Assembly (NCBI GenBank): GCA_025464975.1
Contig: JAODMT010000020.1
Coordinates: forward strand, 1 to 64,000
Reading direction: 5' to 3'
DNA: 64,000 nucleotides
Source: Microbacteriaceae bacterium
Lineage (GTDB): Bacteria; Actinomycetota; Actinomycetes; Actinomycetales; Microbacteriaceae
The translations under genes were made by a program, and so were the position numbers. The notes beneath the pieces are model-generated. The model ran no database searches. It was not told the origin of the DNA and worked only from the letters and a program-made list of their open reading frames with translations. Shown in pieces: positions 19,197 through 27,844 of the stretch (within the stretch, counting starts at the first letter, position 1; the number at the start of each line of letters is the position of its first letter).

Positions 19197-19324
19197 TATG
19201 TGTCTCCTTCGTCGCGCTACCAGGGCCACCCTAGCGAAAAGTTGGCAAGTGCATACCACCAGCCGATCGGGGGTTGGTCGGATCGCGGGTGCCCACCAAT
19301 ACGCCGCTTCCCCAAGAGAACTTC

Positions 19325-19530
19325 GTGCGGCTCCGGCAACTTCGCGCGAGCGCGACATGACCTACGACACGCTCGCGGCGGAGGCGCGAATCATGGGTCC
19401 AACCTCGTCGCGCTGGAGACGGGCAAGCCGCGCACGGGCAAGCCCGCGCAGGGGGAGCCTCGCCGTGTGGGACCGGATTGCCTCGGCGCTCGGGGTGCCC
19501 TTCAGCGAACTCATGCGGACACTCGACTAG
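19325..19530 (+). pseudogene. Broken XRE-family regulator
   Basis: Pieces of one helix-turn-helix protein lie in different frames: VRLRQLRAS, then MTYDTLAAEAR, then LVALETGKPRTGKPAQ, then GSLAVWDRIASALGVPFSEL. Read in order they make a typical XRE domain of about 65 residues. At least two frame changes separate them, so no functional regulator is made. It once faced the SHOCT gene and may have been its regulator. Confidence 0.75.
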
Positions 19531-19873
19531 CGGCCAAGAGGGTCGCTAGTTTCGGCGCATTCTGGGCTGCCCGCCGGAGCGGACCCACTCCCGAGCAGGT
19601 TCAGGCCCGCGGTGCGGGGCATGGGCTCGCGGGTGAGGCAGAATTGCGAGGTCGCCGGTCCACATGATGCCGTTCGAGATCCGAGCGTCCATAAGCTCGT
19701 CGTAAAGCTGCGCGTATCGCTTGCTTGAACCAATCTTGTCCTCGAACGTGTGTTCATAGACTACGACGCAAGACCGACGGCGACTCACGAAAGTCCGACC
19801 GTTGCAGAGCCATCGACCTAGCCTCCGAGCGATACGATCGAGCCGCACGGTGCCGAAAATCAAGGGAGATGTC
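19531..19873. other. No convincing gene; possible minus-strand remnant
   Basis: A minus-strand frame around 19640-19775 reads EHTFEDKIGSSKRYAQLYDE and LMDARISNGIMWTGDLA, which looks protein-like. It has no clear start, and I recognise no family. It may be a remnant of a cargo gene. The rest holds the leader of the next gene. Confidence 0.4.
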
Positions 19874-21139
19874 TTGCTTAGATCTGAGTTCGAAGAGAAC
19901 CCCATCTGGGCGGTTCTTGATGCGGTCGATAAGAGGCTCGACACAATTGCCGGGGACGAGCAGCTGAACGAGATCGCTCCGTCCGAACTCCTTCGAGTCC
20001 TTGTGACACACGTGCGATCCTTTCGAGCACTCTCCACCACCTCGCCACTGTTGTTCACCACTGCGATGCTCGGCGGCGTTCAGGGCTTCTTCGACATGGT
20101 CGTCTCCTCGTTGGATACTCGAATCCAGCAAGGAATTGGCGGATTCACTTACCTCACCGATGCAGTCGCCAACGCTGAAGGTTCACTGCCTGCCCTTGCG
20201 CCATGGCCTCGACCGTATGCCAAGGGTGCGCAGATTCAGGCGACCACGACCATGTACGAAGAGCTACTTGAGGCGCAGCGGAAGAGCGTCGAGGTCCTAG
20301 AAGCAACCCACAAGCGCCTTCGCGAACAAGTCGCAGAACTCTCAACATCAACAGCGGCCGAACACGCAGCGGTGTCCGCGCAACTCACCACGATACTTGC
20401 GGAGGCGCAGGCAGCTGTAGCAACTGTGGATGCGGAGAAGGCGCGTATCGACAAAGTTGTGAGTGACGGGCTTGCGTCGATCGCAGCCCTCGAGAAAGAC
20501 AACACAGAACGCTACAAGAGCTGGCAGGACGAGCGTGCCGAGTCCTTCACTCAGGACTTCCAGGGACTTCGCTCAGCGATCGAGGCAGATCGCGATACGG
20601 CTGCAGCCGCGCTCGCGAAACTGGTCGAGACGAATCGACAATATGAAAACCTGACTACCCTCGCGGCCGGAGACTTGATCGCCGGGGCGTTCCAGCGCGA
20701 GGCGAGATGGGGCCGGGTTGCCGGGCTGATCGCTTACGGGATTGGGTTCGCGTTCCTCGGGCTGGGCTCAATTCCTCTGCTCATGCTGCTGGCGCACAGT
20801 CCAGACACTGCGAACGGGGCACCCGACTGGGGTAGCATCGTCGTCAGAGTCTCGATAGCGGTGCTCGCAGGTTCTGCAGCGACGGTGGTTATCACGCTGG
20901 GCGCGCGCTTTGTGAAGAACGCCAACCTCAGCAAGCGTATGGACCTAGAGCTGCGATCGTTCGGGCCGTTCCTTGCGAATGTACGCGATACAGATCCCGT
21001 CGACGCAGCACGAATTGAACTATTGGACCGCGCCTTCGGGAACGCCTATGGAGAGGCCGATACAGACAGCAAAGAGGAAGTGGTCCAGGTTTCCACACTC
21101 ATGCAGCTAATCAACGGGGCGTCCAAACTCTTCAAGTGA
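19874..21139 (+). CDS. Coiled-coil protein with two membrane helices
   Basis: A 421-residue protein from TTG 19874, which follows AAGGGAG at a normal distance; GTG 19850 is an alternative without a binding site. Residues about 110-260 are a long coiled coil rich in Ala, Glu and Gln. Two hydrophobic helices follow at about residues 282-309 and 323-348 (GLIAYGIGFAFLGLGSIPLL; IAVLAGSAATVVITLGA). A cytoplasmic tail of about 70 residues ends the protein. The layout resembles membrane sensors or effectors of bacterial immune systems, but I recognise no named family. The TIR-like gene starts 130 bases downstream on the same strand. Base composition looks less GC-rich than in the housekeeping block. 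Confidence 0.8.
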   Translation: MLRSEFEENPIWAVLDAVDKRLDTIAGDEQLNEIAPSELLRVLVTHVRSFRALSTTSPLLFTTAMLGGVQGFFDMVVSSLDTRIQQGIGGFTYLTDAVANAEGSLPALAPWPRPYAKGAQIQATTTMYEELLEAQRKSVEVLEATHKRLREQVAELSTSTAAEHAAVSAQLTTILAEAQAAVATVDAEKARIDKVVSDGLASIAALEKDNTERYKSWQDERAESFTQDFQGLRSAIEADRDTAAAALAKLVETNRQYENLTTLAAGDLIAGAFQREARWGRVAGLIAYGIGFAFLGLGSIPLLMLLAHSPDTANGAPDWGSIVVRVSIAVLAGSAATVVITLGARFVKNANLSKRMDLELRSFGPFLANVRDTDPVDAARIELLDRAFGNAYGEADTDSKEEVVQVSTLMQLINGASKLFK

Positions 21140-21268
21140 TTTACGCGCAATAGCGCAGCAATATTTGTCCGCTGTACGCGACCCGCCCACGGTCACCCGG
21201 CGTGTCGAAGATGCTGTGAACCTTCGGAGCGTTACCTTCAAGCTGACTGAGTGGTTGGGAGTATCTTG

Positions 21269-22342
21269 ATGACGGCAGAGTTTCCGAAGGCGCCCTTGGA
21301 ACAGGTTCTCGCGTTACCGCAGGCTATAGTGCGGGCTGGCGGGCAACCTCTTGACAAGATTGACATGGCGGCCGCCTTGGACATCAGTCCTGGTAGTTCG
21401 ACCTTGCGCACCCTCGGCGCTGCGTCCAGTTCTTACGGGCTAACCGGGGGAAGTTTTAACAGCCGCTTCACGATGGCGCCACTGGGAGAGAGCATCACGT
21501 CGCCAAAGTCGTCCGATGAAGCCTCCGAAGCCATGGTGACAGCCGCGCTGACGCCCCCACTTTTCAAGAAGATCTTTGATGCGTACAAAGGCAAGAAATA
21601 CCCCGAGCTACAGTTCATGCTTAACACGCTCAAACGCGATTTCAAGGTCACTGACAGACAAGCCGATTCGTGCGCCGATATTTTCACCAGCAATATGAAG
21701 CTGGTCGGCCTTCTCCGCCAAACCAAGGGCGGGCTCTGGCTGACCGAAACTCCCGTTGTAGACAACGGAGCTCCTGCGGACGAATCAGCGGACGAGTCGG
21801 ACGACGTAGACAACTCCGACGAGGCTCCATTGATTGCGCCGGCCGGCACCCCAGCCGATAGCGGCCTGCCGGCCGAGCCCATTAAACGCCGTCGTCCAAA
21901 TAAACTCTTCATTGGCCATGGTCGCAATAAGGCACCTCTGCAGCAGTTGACAAAGACGCTAAGCGATCTGAAGATTCCGTACGTCGTCGCTGAAGATGAA
22001 GCGACCTCGGGACGGCCAATCTCGCAGAAAGTGCGAGACACCATGGAGCAATGTGGCGCTGCGATACTCATCTTCAGCGCCGACATCGAGTATTTCGACA
22101 AAGACCAGGACTCCGTCTGGAGACCGAGCGAGAACGTCTCGCACGAACTGGGCGCAGCATCGGTAATGTATGACAACCGAGTCATTCTCTTCAAGGAAGA
22201 ATCGATCGATCTCGCCAGCAACTACAGCGGGATCGGTTACATTCCGTTCGAAAAGGACAAACTCGATGCGAAGACTAATGAGCTCCTTCGAGAGCTCATT
22301 GGTCTTCGCATTCTCCGGGTTTCTGTAGATGACACGGAGTAA
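21269..22342 (+). CDS. TIR-like (CAP12/Pycsar type) domain protein
   Basis: A 357-residue protein; ATG 21269 has a GGGAG site 7 bases upstream. Residues about 1-150 resemble DUF5343-like winged-helix segments. An acidic linker (ADESADESDDVDNSDEA) follows. Residues about 211-345 match the TIR-like nucleotide-binding domain now named CAP12/Pycsar TIR: FIGHGRNK, then DEATSGRPISQKVRD, ILIFSADIEYF, and ENVSHELGAA with the likely catalytic Glu. In known systems such domains degrade NAD+ after phage infection. No cyclase gene lies nearby, so CBASS or Pycsar is not supported. An immune effector working with the upstream membrane protein is inference. Confidence 0.85.
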   Translation: MTAEFPKAPLEQVLALPQAIVRAGGQPLDKIDMAAALDISPGSSTLRTLGAASSSYGLTGGSFNSRFTMAPLGESITSPKSSDEASEAMVTAALTPPLFKKIFDAYKGKKYPELQFMLNTLKRDFKVTDRQADSCADIFTSNMKLVGLLRQTKGGLWLTETPVVDNGAPADESADESDDVDNSDEAPLIAPAGTPADSGLPAEPIKRRRPNKLFIGHGRNKAPLQQLTKTLSDLKIPYVVAEDEATSGRPISQKVRDTMEQCGAAILIFSADIEYFDKDQDSVWRPSENVSHELGAASVMYDNRVILFKEESIDLASNYSGIGYIPFEKDKLDAKTNELLRELIGLRILRVSVDDTE

Positions 22343-22483
22343 AAGCTCTCCCTAAATTTTAATCACTCGGTTTTGTGTGATTCGGCGGCGTCAACGTAGC
22401 TAAAGATCAGGGCACGGTGGTTGGGGTAGTCCTTCTTGCGCAGGTGCGCGTCGACCTTGTCCGTGTTGGCTTGCGACGCGTGG

Positions 22484-22708
22484 GCCATAGCCCGAGAGGC
22501 GCTTGTCGCAGGCCGACTAGTGAGGAGCTGGAGTGCCTCGGGGGGACGGTGAACCGGGTTCCGCTGGGTATGCAATGAGGAGCAACCGTTTATTGGAGGA
22601 GAGTTCTATCGCTTCGTAATTGAGGTCGATGTCGCCGCCGACAGGGTGGTGAACGAGCTTGACTCCTGTTCGATGTTCGCGAATGTCATGTGACGCCCAT
22701 AGCGTTCG
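22484..22708 (-). pseudogene. MmyB-like regulator, ligand-binding domain remnant
   Basis: The minus strand reads FRTLWASHDIREHRTGVKLV, then HHPVGGDIDLNYEAIELSS and LLLIAYPAEPGSPS, which matches the end of actinobacterial XRE regulators with an MmyB-like ligand-binding domain. A one-base change in a run of C near 22545 shifts the frame; the other frame continues PEALQLLTSRPATSA. The HTH half is absent. The gene is dead. Confidence 0.75.
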
Positions 22709-22940
22709 GAAGCTGGCGCTCTAGCGATGCAGACGAGAAGGTAGGTTTCTCACGCTTTATCGAGTGGCGAGAGTTGAGTGTTCGATCTGAGAGAAATAGG
22801 CGTTTCTGCGGAACTGATCTCGGCGTTCAAACTTCGCCGCCGAGCTAATCGTCGAGTGCCATATTTGCTGTTCAGGCCTTGTTGGACGGCGCCCTTTGCA
22901 GGGAAGATGGCAAGTTTGAAAGCCGTCAGCTTTGGTCGTA

Positions 22941-23065
22941 GTTATAGCGGGGTCCCCGCCGCGCCAGTTTCGTCGCATCGCAATACGGGATGTCACATCG
23001 TCAAGTGACCGCGATGTGACGGCCGTGCCGCTGGCGCGCAGCCCGACCAAAGGGGCTGTTCTAAG
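22941..23065 (+). repeat. Island direct repeat, copy B (middle)
   Basis: Shares with copies A and C the segments GTTATAGCGGGGTCC, GCATCGCAATACGGGATGT, GATGTGACGGCCGTGCC and CAGCCCGACCAA (23039-23050). It continues as copy C does, with GGGCTGTTCTAAG. It lacks the upstream terminator arm found in A and C. It separates two island segments of about 5.5 kb each. Confidence 0.8.
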
Positions 23066-23301
23066 TACTGTTGAAATAACTGCCACGAAATAAAAGGCTC
23101 CCTAGAATTCTCGGGAGCGTTCCGTTTTTTCGAGGCCGGTTTGCCTCTGGTCGCGTCGGCGACATCAGGTTCTGCGCGGAAGCGGTCGTTAAATGCCGAT
23201 AGCGCCCGGTTTCGGGCGCGTCGATTGTTCGGTGTGCGGTGGGTTTGCCCTCTCGGGGTGTCGTTAGTGGACCGGGGTTTTGCCGTGGTCAGCGAGGCGG
23301 C

Positions 23302-23605
23302 GGTGTACGGGGGGTCCGTGTAGAGGTCGAGGATATCCGGATCGGTCTTGTCGAGCTGAACCGTCCAGGGCTGCATGTTGTGGCCGTTCGGGGCCAGCAC
23401 AGCGTGGGCAACTACCTGCATCCGCGGGTCGCTGAACTGCTGGTAGTAGGTCGCACTCCACGGTTGGAGGTATGTCGCCGGCACGAAGATTCCGCCGATC
23501 GTCAGGATGGCTCCGAGGCCCAGCACGAGCACCGCGACCACTGCTCCGCCCCGCGATCAACACGATGCGCCGGGCGCGATGCTTCGTGACGACGACGCTA
23601 TTCAT
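23302..23605 (-). pseudogene. N-terminal fragment of a nitroreductase-like membrane protein
   Basis: Two frames together read MNSVVVTKHRARRIVLIAG, then VVAVLVLGLGAILTIGG (a membrane anchor), then VLAPNGHNMQPWTVQL and PDILDLYTDP. The APNGHNMQPW segment is the start of nitroreductase-like (Acg-type) domains. The frame shifts before the membrane helix, and similarity stops near 23302, so most of the enzyme is missing. The start overlaps the stop of the DUF805 gene, indicating a former operon. Confidence 0.65.
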
Positions 23606-23985
23606 CGGGCGGTGGCGGCAGGTGTCGGCGCGAGGACCGGCGGCGAAACTGCGGCGGGCTGCCGAGTCGGGTCCGCGAGATGGATGATCAGCACGATGAG
23701 TCCCGCGATGGGGTGGAGCAGCCAGAACAACTCAGCCCAGGAGCGACCGGCATCCCGAAGGCGGCGCACCGTCACGGCCAATGTCGGGACGAGAACAACC
23801 AGGCCAAAGGCGCCGGAAAGGCTGGCACCGAGGTACACCGTCCCCTGATCGGTGAAGATGTTCGGCGAGTTCAGCGCCAAGTGTGCGATCACGCTAAACA
23901 ACACAAACCACCAGAACTCCGGCTTGACCGCCGTCCCGGTGAAGTCGGCATACTTTTGGAGAACGGCGCGGAGGGACTGAAGCAT
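23602..23985 (-). CDS. DUF805 family membrane protein
   Basis: A 127-residue protein with three or four membrane helices. The opening LRAVLQKYADFTGTAVKPEFWWF and the later TVRRLRDAGRSWAELFWL are DUF805 signatures (KYxDFxGR..R.E(F/Y)W and RRLHDxGRS). I start at ATG 23985 because the family begins there; ATG 24030 would add 15 residues. The C-terminal tail is Pro/Ala-rich. The function of the family is unknown. Confidence 0.82.
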   Translation of the reverse strand: MLQSLRAVLQKYADFTGTAVKPEFWWFVLFSVIAHLALNSPNIFTDQGTVYLGASLSGAFGLVVLVPTLAVTVRRLRDAGRSWAELFWLLHPIAGLIVLIIHLADPTRQPAAVSPPVLAPTPAATAR

Positions 23986-24107
23986 GTTCGTGGAGGGTTC
24001 TTTCTCATGGAGGTGATGACCTTGTCCCACTGTCCGTCTGCCCCATCTCGGTTCACAGTGCCGAAGGTCCTGAAACGCCAGTTCGGTAACCAGCCCGCCT
24101 TGTCAAA

Positions 24108-24818
24108 CTAATGCCCGGTGGTCTCGAGCCTTGTGGGGCGCCGGAAGAAGAGGACCAACAGTACAGCTGCCGCGGGGTAGACGACGGCGTATCCGATGAT
24201 CCCGATGTCGCGGATATTCATGTCATCAAATACGAGTCCTGCGAGCCCTGAAACTGCGAGCAGGCCACTGATGAGCAGGAGGACTCGGATTGCCTTGGCC
24301 AACCTGGTGCCGTGAAAAACCGGAATCAGAAACAGCACGGAAAGAGGGAAGAACACGTCCCACGCCAGGATGTCCAGATCGTAGGTTACGGAGGGCCATT
24401 GGAAGGACAGCAATGACGACAGCCAGGGCAGGGACGTGAAATCAGGTCGGTGGCTCAAAGTGATCAGGATGAAGTGAACACCGCTAGTAACTCCTGCTGT
24501 GAGCGCCGTGAACACCACAGAGGCCAGCGTAAATGGCCTGTACTTCGCCGGTGCCCACGAATGAATCGCGATCGCGAGAAGGACCATTAGCGGGGCGGTA
24601 AGGATGATCAGTACTTCCATCATCGAGTACCAGGGGTCGAGGAATGGGACGCCCGGTGACGGCAATGTTATGAAACCCATAACGAGAGGCACAAAGTAGG
24701 CTACGGTCAGAATGACGACACCAGTTGCCGACCAGAACCCGAACCGTCGCCCTGAAGCATCACTCCTCTCCGCCACATCGGCGATCGATGGAGCTGGGGC
24801 GTGATCGTTGAGCGTCAT
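24108..24818 (-). CDS. Membrane protein, about seven helices
   Basis: A 236-residue polytopic protein. Hydrophobic segments include ATGVVILTVAYFVPLVMGF, VLIILTAPLMVLLAIAI, VVFTALTAGVTSGVHFILI, VFFPLSVLFLIPVF, VLLLISGLLAVSGLAGLVF and YPAAAVLLVLFF. I chose ATG 24818 because the upstream extension to 24995 is not hydrophobic and has no better start. I do not recognise the family. It is separated from the DUF805 gene by about 120 bases. Confidence 0.72.
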   Translation of the reverse strand: MTLNDHAPAPSIADVAERSDASGRRFGFWSATGVVILTVAYFVPLVMGFITLPSPGVPFLDPWYSMMEVLIILTAPLMVLLAIAIHSWAPAKYRPFTLASVVFTALTAGVTSGVHFILITLSHRPDFTSLPWLSSLLSFQWPSVTYDLDILAWDVFFPLSVLFLIPVFHGTRLAKAIRVLLLISGLLAVSGLAGLVFDDMNIRDIGIIGYAVVYPAAAVLLVLFFRRPTRLETTGH

Positions 24819-25157
24819 AAGCCCCCAGCCTTCGCGGAACTCGGCCGTCAGACTAGTGCCGAAGGTCCCCCGCGAGGGCACTGCGTCAGAATCGCTGATC
24901 AGACGGGCTCCGTGCGCATGCCAATTGCGCGCAAAGAACTGTGCCCCCGACGTGCTCGCCCGAGCAGGTCCCAAGATGCGGTCGCTTGTTAGCAACTCGT
25001 CCTCTATGTTGTAGACGATGTCGATGACCGGCGGTGAGCAGGATCACGAAGTTTGTCAGCCCGGCCGAGTCGCCGAACCCGGGAGCGACGGTCGCCGACG
25101 TCGGGTACAAATTGGATCGGGGCAAAGGCGCCCAGAAGACTCTGCCACGATTGGCAC
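24819..25157. other. No intact gene seen
   Basis: Only short overlapping frames are present between the membrane protein and the AlbA_2 gene. A minus-strand piece around 25040-25110 (GFGDSAGLTNFVILLT) looks protein-like but has no start or known family. Promoters of the two divergent neighbours should lie here. Confidence 0.4.
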
Positions 25158-26192
25158 ATGAAACAGCAGCACTTAGAAGGTTTGGTCATCGAGACGATCG
25201 AGCGTGCCCGAGCGGGGTACCCAATCGAAGACGACCGGATCGAGTTCAAGCAAGCTTGGCCTTTAAAAGAGAAGGCGCGCCAACTAGCCGCCTCGGCCAA
25301 TCGAGGTAACGGGAACTACGTGATTTACATCGTGGGTGCAGATGAAACAGGGGCAGTCTTCACGGTAGAAAATTTGGAGGTTGCCGACTGGTGGGCGCAA
25401 ATGTCAGCGAAGTTCGACATTCTCGCACCAGACCTTCTGCATCACATCATCGTGCCGATTGATGAGGGCAATTCGGTCACTGCACTGCTGTTCGCGACGG
25501 ATCGCGCTCCCTACGTAGTGAGTACCAAAGGAGGTTCTCCAGAACGCGAGGTACCGATGCGAAGCGGCAGCGGAACCAGAAGTGCCACACGCGCCGAATT
25601 GCTGCGCCTTCTCCTGCCTCAAGCATCCGTTCCGACCGCGCTCATTTTGGCGGTTGATCTTGAAGCGTTGGGGAATGGAGGCAACGGGGGCTGCAATATT
25701 TCTGGATCAGCCACGGTATTCCTTGAGAACACCACGCCCTCAGGATCAATGCTTCCCTTGCACGCTATGACCGCCACTATAGAGGCCGAGGGCCGCGGCT
25801 ACCCTCTGCGTGTCAGGATAGCGGGGAGGGAAACAGGAATTCCCCTCGCGTTCGGCGTGCGCATCGGTCACGAGGGAGTGTCTGCAACCGGGCCCGGATC
25901 ATTCTTCCTCCACTTCCAGGCGAGGTGCGACTCCAGCGAGAAACGATTCTTGCAAGACGTGCAGGATTGGACAATCCGTCTAAGTTTCGGTGTCGCTGGC
26001 TCCATTAGAACAGCCAAGGTGGAAGGGCTGCTTTCCCGCAGCAAACGCTCTCCCCGAAAAGCTCAAGTTGAAGCCGAACTGGGTAGATGGACGCTTCAAG
26101 GAGGTGTCGACGAGGAGTACGACGGTAATCCACTGGTTGTTCCATTTTTCACGGGTTTGAACGCGAGCGGCGCATCGAGCCAGGCCCGGTAG
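25158..26192 (+). CDS. AlbA_2 (Schlafen-like) ATP-binding protein
   Basis: A 344-residue protein from ATG 25158. Residues about 15-160 fit the AlbA_2/Schlafen-like domain: DDRIEFKQAWPL (the EFK motif), then LAASANRGNGNYVIYIVGAD and a basic segment ending MRSGSGTRSATRAELLRLL. The C-terminal half is beta-rich (GSATVFLENTTPSGSMLPL) and has no family I recognise. AlbA_2 proteins are often found in phage, mobile and defence loci, some with a transcription-regulator role. No ribosome binding site is visible, so translation may be leaderless. It stands alone in the second island segment. Confidence 0.8.
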   Translation: MKQQHLEGLVIETIERARAGYPIEDDRIEFKQAWPLKEKARQLAASANRGNGNYVIYIVGADETGAVFTVENLEVADWWAQMSAKFDILAPDLLHHIIVPIDEGNSVTALLFATDRAPYVVSTKGGSPEREVPMRSGSGTRSATRAELLRLLLPQASVPTALILAVDLEALGNGGNGGCNISGSATVFLENTTPSGSMLPLHAMTATIEAEGRGYPLRVRIAGRETGIPLAFGVRIGHEGVSATGPGSFFLHFQARCDSSEKRFLQDVQDWTIRLSFGVAGSIRTAKVEGLLSRSKRSPRKAQVEAELGRWTLQGGVDEEYDGNPLVVPFFTGLNASGASSQAR

Positions 26193-26753
26193 CCTGCTTG
26201 AGGCCGCAATGTCGAGCGTGACCCACGCAGGCATTATCCTGTCGAGTCCTACGCAGCACGACCGCTGCGGGCAGGCACTGGTGACTTCCTCACTGGGAGA
26301 CAGACGGTCTTCGCGTCTTTCACGAAAGCCGCTATGAGTTGGCCCTCTTCGTAGAAGTCCTTCTGACAAAGGTCAACACGCATGGCTTTGAGCAGGCCGC
26401 CTTCGAAGGCGACATCACGACCTTGTTGTCGGCTTCTTCGCGTCCGACCTTGCCCCGATCCACTTCGTGATGACCAGATATTTCGTCGTTTCCGGAGCGG
26501 GATAAGGGCGGTGTTCTTGCGCGGTGGTCCGGTTCCCACGTCGTAAGGCGTTACATGGCGAAACGCGCCCGTTTCTGGGCGCGTTGAATCGAACTCCGTG
26601 CGGTTGTTGCGGGCAGGGGTGCCTAGGTTCTCAGCGGGGACACCAGTTTGCCTTCGTGATAGAGCAGGATGATGGGATCGTTGGGGCTTGTTCCGGTGTA
26701 GGTGAAATGCGGCACGGCTGGTGGCTGCGCGGCACGGCTGGTAAGAGTGCTTC
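26193..26753. other. Gene-poor island stretch
   Basis: No intact gene. On the minus strand a short frame reads TYTGTSPNDPIILLYHEGKL and stops at about 26625, just before the hairpin at 26562-26585; another near 26300-26420 reads MRVDLCQKDFYEEGQL. Both look like remnants. A 17-base direct repeat (GCGGCACGGCTGGT core) is present near 26710-26745. Confidence 0.4.
26562..26585 (-). terminator. Hairpin terminator
   Basis: Arms AACGCGCCC and GGGCGCGTT (9 bp, perfect) enclose a 6-base loop. It lies downstream of a short minus-strand frame ending near 26625 and may have terminated a lost minus-strand gene. Confidence 0.55.
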
Positions 26754-27386
26754 TCAGGCCAGCCCGGCCTCGGCCAGCACCGCCGGATCGGCACCAAGCA
26801 TCCGCAGCCGGGCGGATGTCGCTGTCCGAGCCCGGTCGTAGGGCTCTCGCGAGTCCGAGAGCATCGAGCGCGAATTGGCCTCCCCCTCCGGGGCGAGCAA
26901 CTTGAACGCGAGCTGCTCCGGATCGGTCGGCTCCGACAGTTCACCCTGCTCCACTGCAAACCGGACGGAGGCCGTCAAGTAGCCGTCCCAGTCGGTGAGA
27001 GCGGCGACGATGGCGTCCCGCACCGGCCGGGCTTCGAATCGAACTCGGCCGCGGTGGCCAGGAAGAAGCATCCGCCCTCGAACCGCCGACCTGCCGAATA
27101 ATCCAGCCAGAGCTGCACGAGCGAGCACACCCGGCGGATGCCGCGGGGCTGAGCCCTGGCCGGCTCGATCACCGAGGCGGTGAATACGTCTCTCGCGGCG
27201 TGGATGACGGCGAGCTGCAGCTGTTCCTTTCGAGCCGAACAGCGTGGCGATGCCGCTCTTGCTGCTGCCGACCAGAGCGGCCAGGCCGCCGATCGAGAGC
27301 CCGTTCAGGCCCTCGACCGAGGCGACATCCATGGCGCGCTCCAGCACAGAGGCGGCGAGATTCGCCGCCTCTCGCCCTGCGTCGGT
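26754..27386 (-). pseudogene. Frameshifted TetR-family regulator
   Basis: The N-terminal DNA-binding domain reads ASVLERAMDVASVEGLNGLS and IGGLAALVGSSKSGIATLFG in one frame. The middle (IEPARAQPRGIRRVCSLVQL, GGCFFLATAAEFDSKPG) is in a second frame. The C-terminal part (VRDAIVAALTDWDGYLTA, DPEQLAFKLL) returns to the first. Joined, they give a normal TetR protein of about 200 residues. At least two frameshifts make it a pseudogene. Confidence 0.8.
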
Positions 27387-27393
27387 CGAGTTC

Positions 27394-27558
27394 GGCGAGC
27401 AGTCTCGACGGCTGGCCGACGCGCACGGCAGGACCGTTCGGCTGATCGAGACTGAGGGACTGGGGCACACCCGAATCCTGTTGGCCGATCAGACGCTCGA
27501 TGCGGTCGTCGACTTCGTCACCGCAGCCGGCCGGGTCGGCGTGCCGTCAGGGTTGTGA
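27394..27558 (+). pseudogene. C-terminal fragment of an alpha/beta hydrolase
   Basis: The plus strand reads SRRLADAHGRTVRLIETEGL, then GHTRILLADQTLDAVVDFVT, the last 50 residues of an alpha/beta hydrolase with the catalytic His in GLGHTRIL. The N-terminal part is missing and is replaced by the head of the broken TetR gene on the other strand. The junction near 27390 therefore marks a recombination or deletion point. Confidence 0.65.
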
Positions 27559-27844
27559 GGCGGTCCAGGTGCGGGCGGTTCGGCGCAGCCGGATCGCCCG
27601 CCACTGCCAGAACTTCAGCTTCCCAAGTGAACCGCCTCGGTAGGAAGCGGTACAAAGCCACGGCACCTCGAGCCCGTAGGTCGAGGCCCGGCCGAGAGTG
27701 CCACGGGCGCCGCCACTGGGACACGGGGAGAGCACAGCCCGTCAGGCAGTGGTCAACGGCTTCTTGAGATTGGTTGCAGAAGGGTCGACTAATCAGCCCA
27801 ACGGGTGGACGATTAATGGACTTCCAATCGTAAGGAGGTTGGTG

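Noticed and set aside
21269-22342. Calling the TIR-like locus CBASS, Pycsar or Thoeris
   Set aside because: No CD-NTase, uridylate/cytidylate cyclase, Cap2-3 or ThsA-like gene is within reach, so none of these names is supported.
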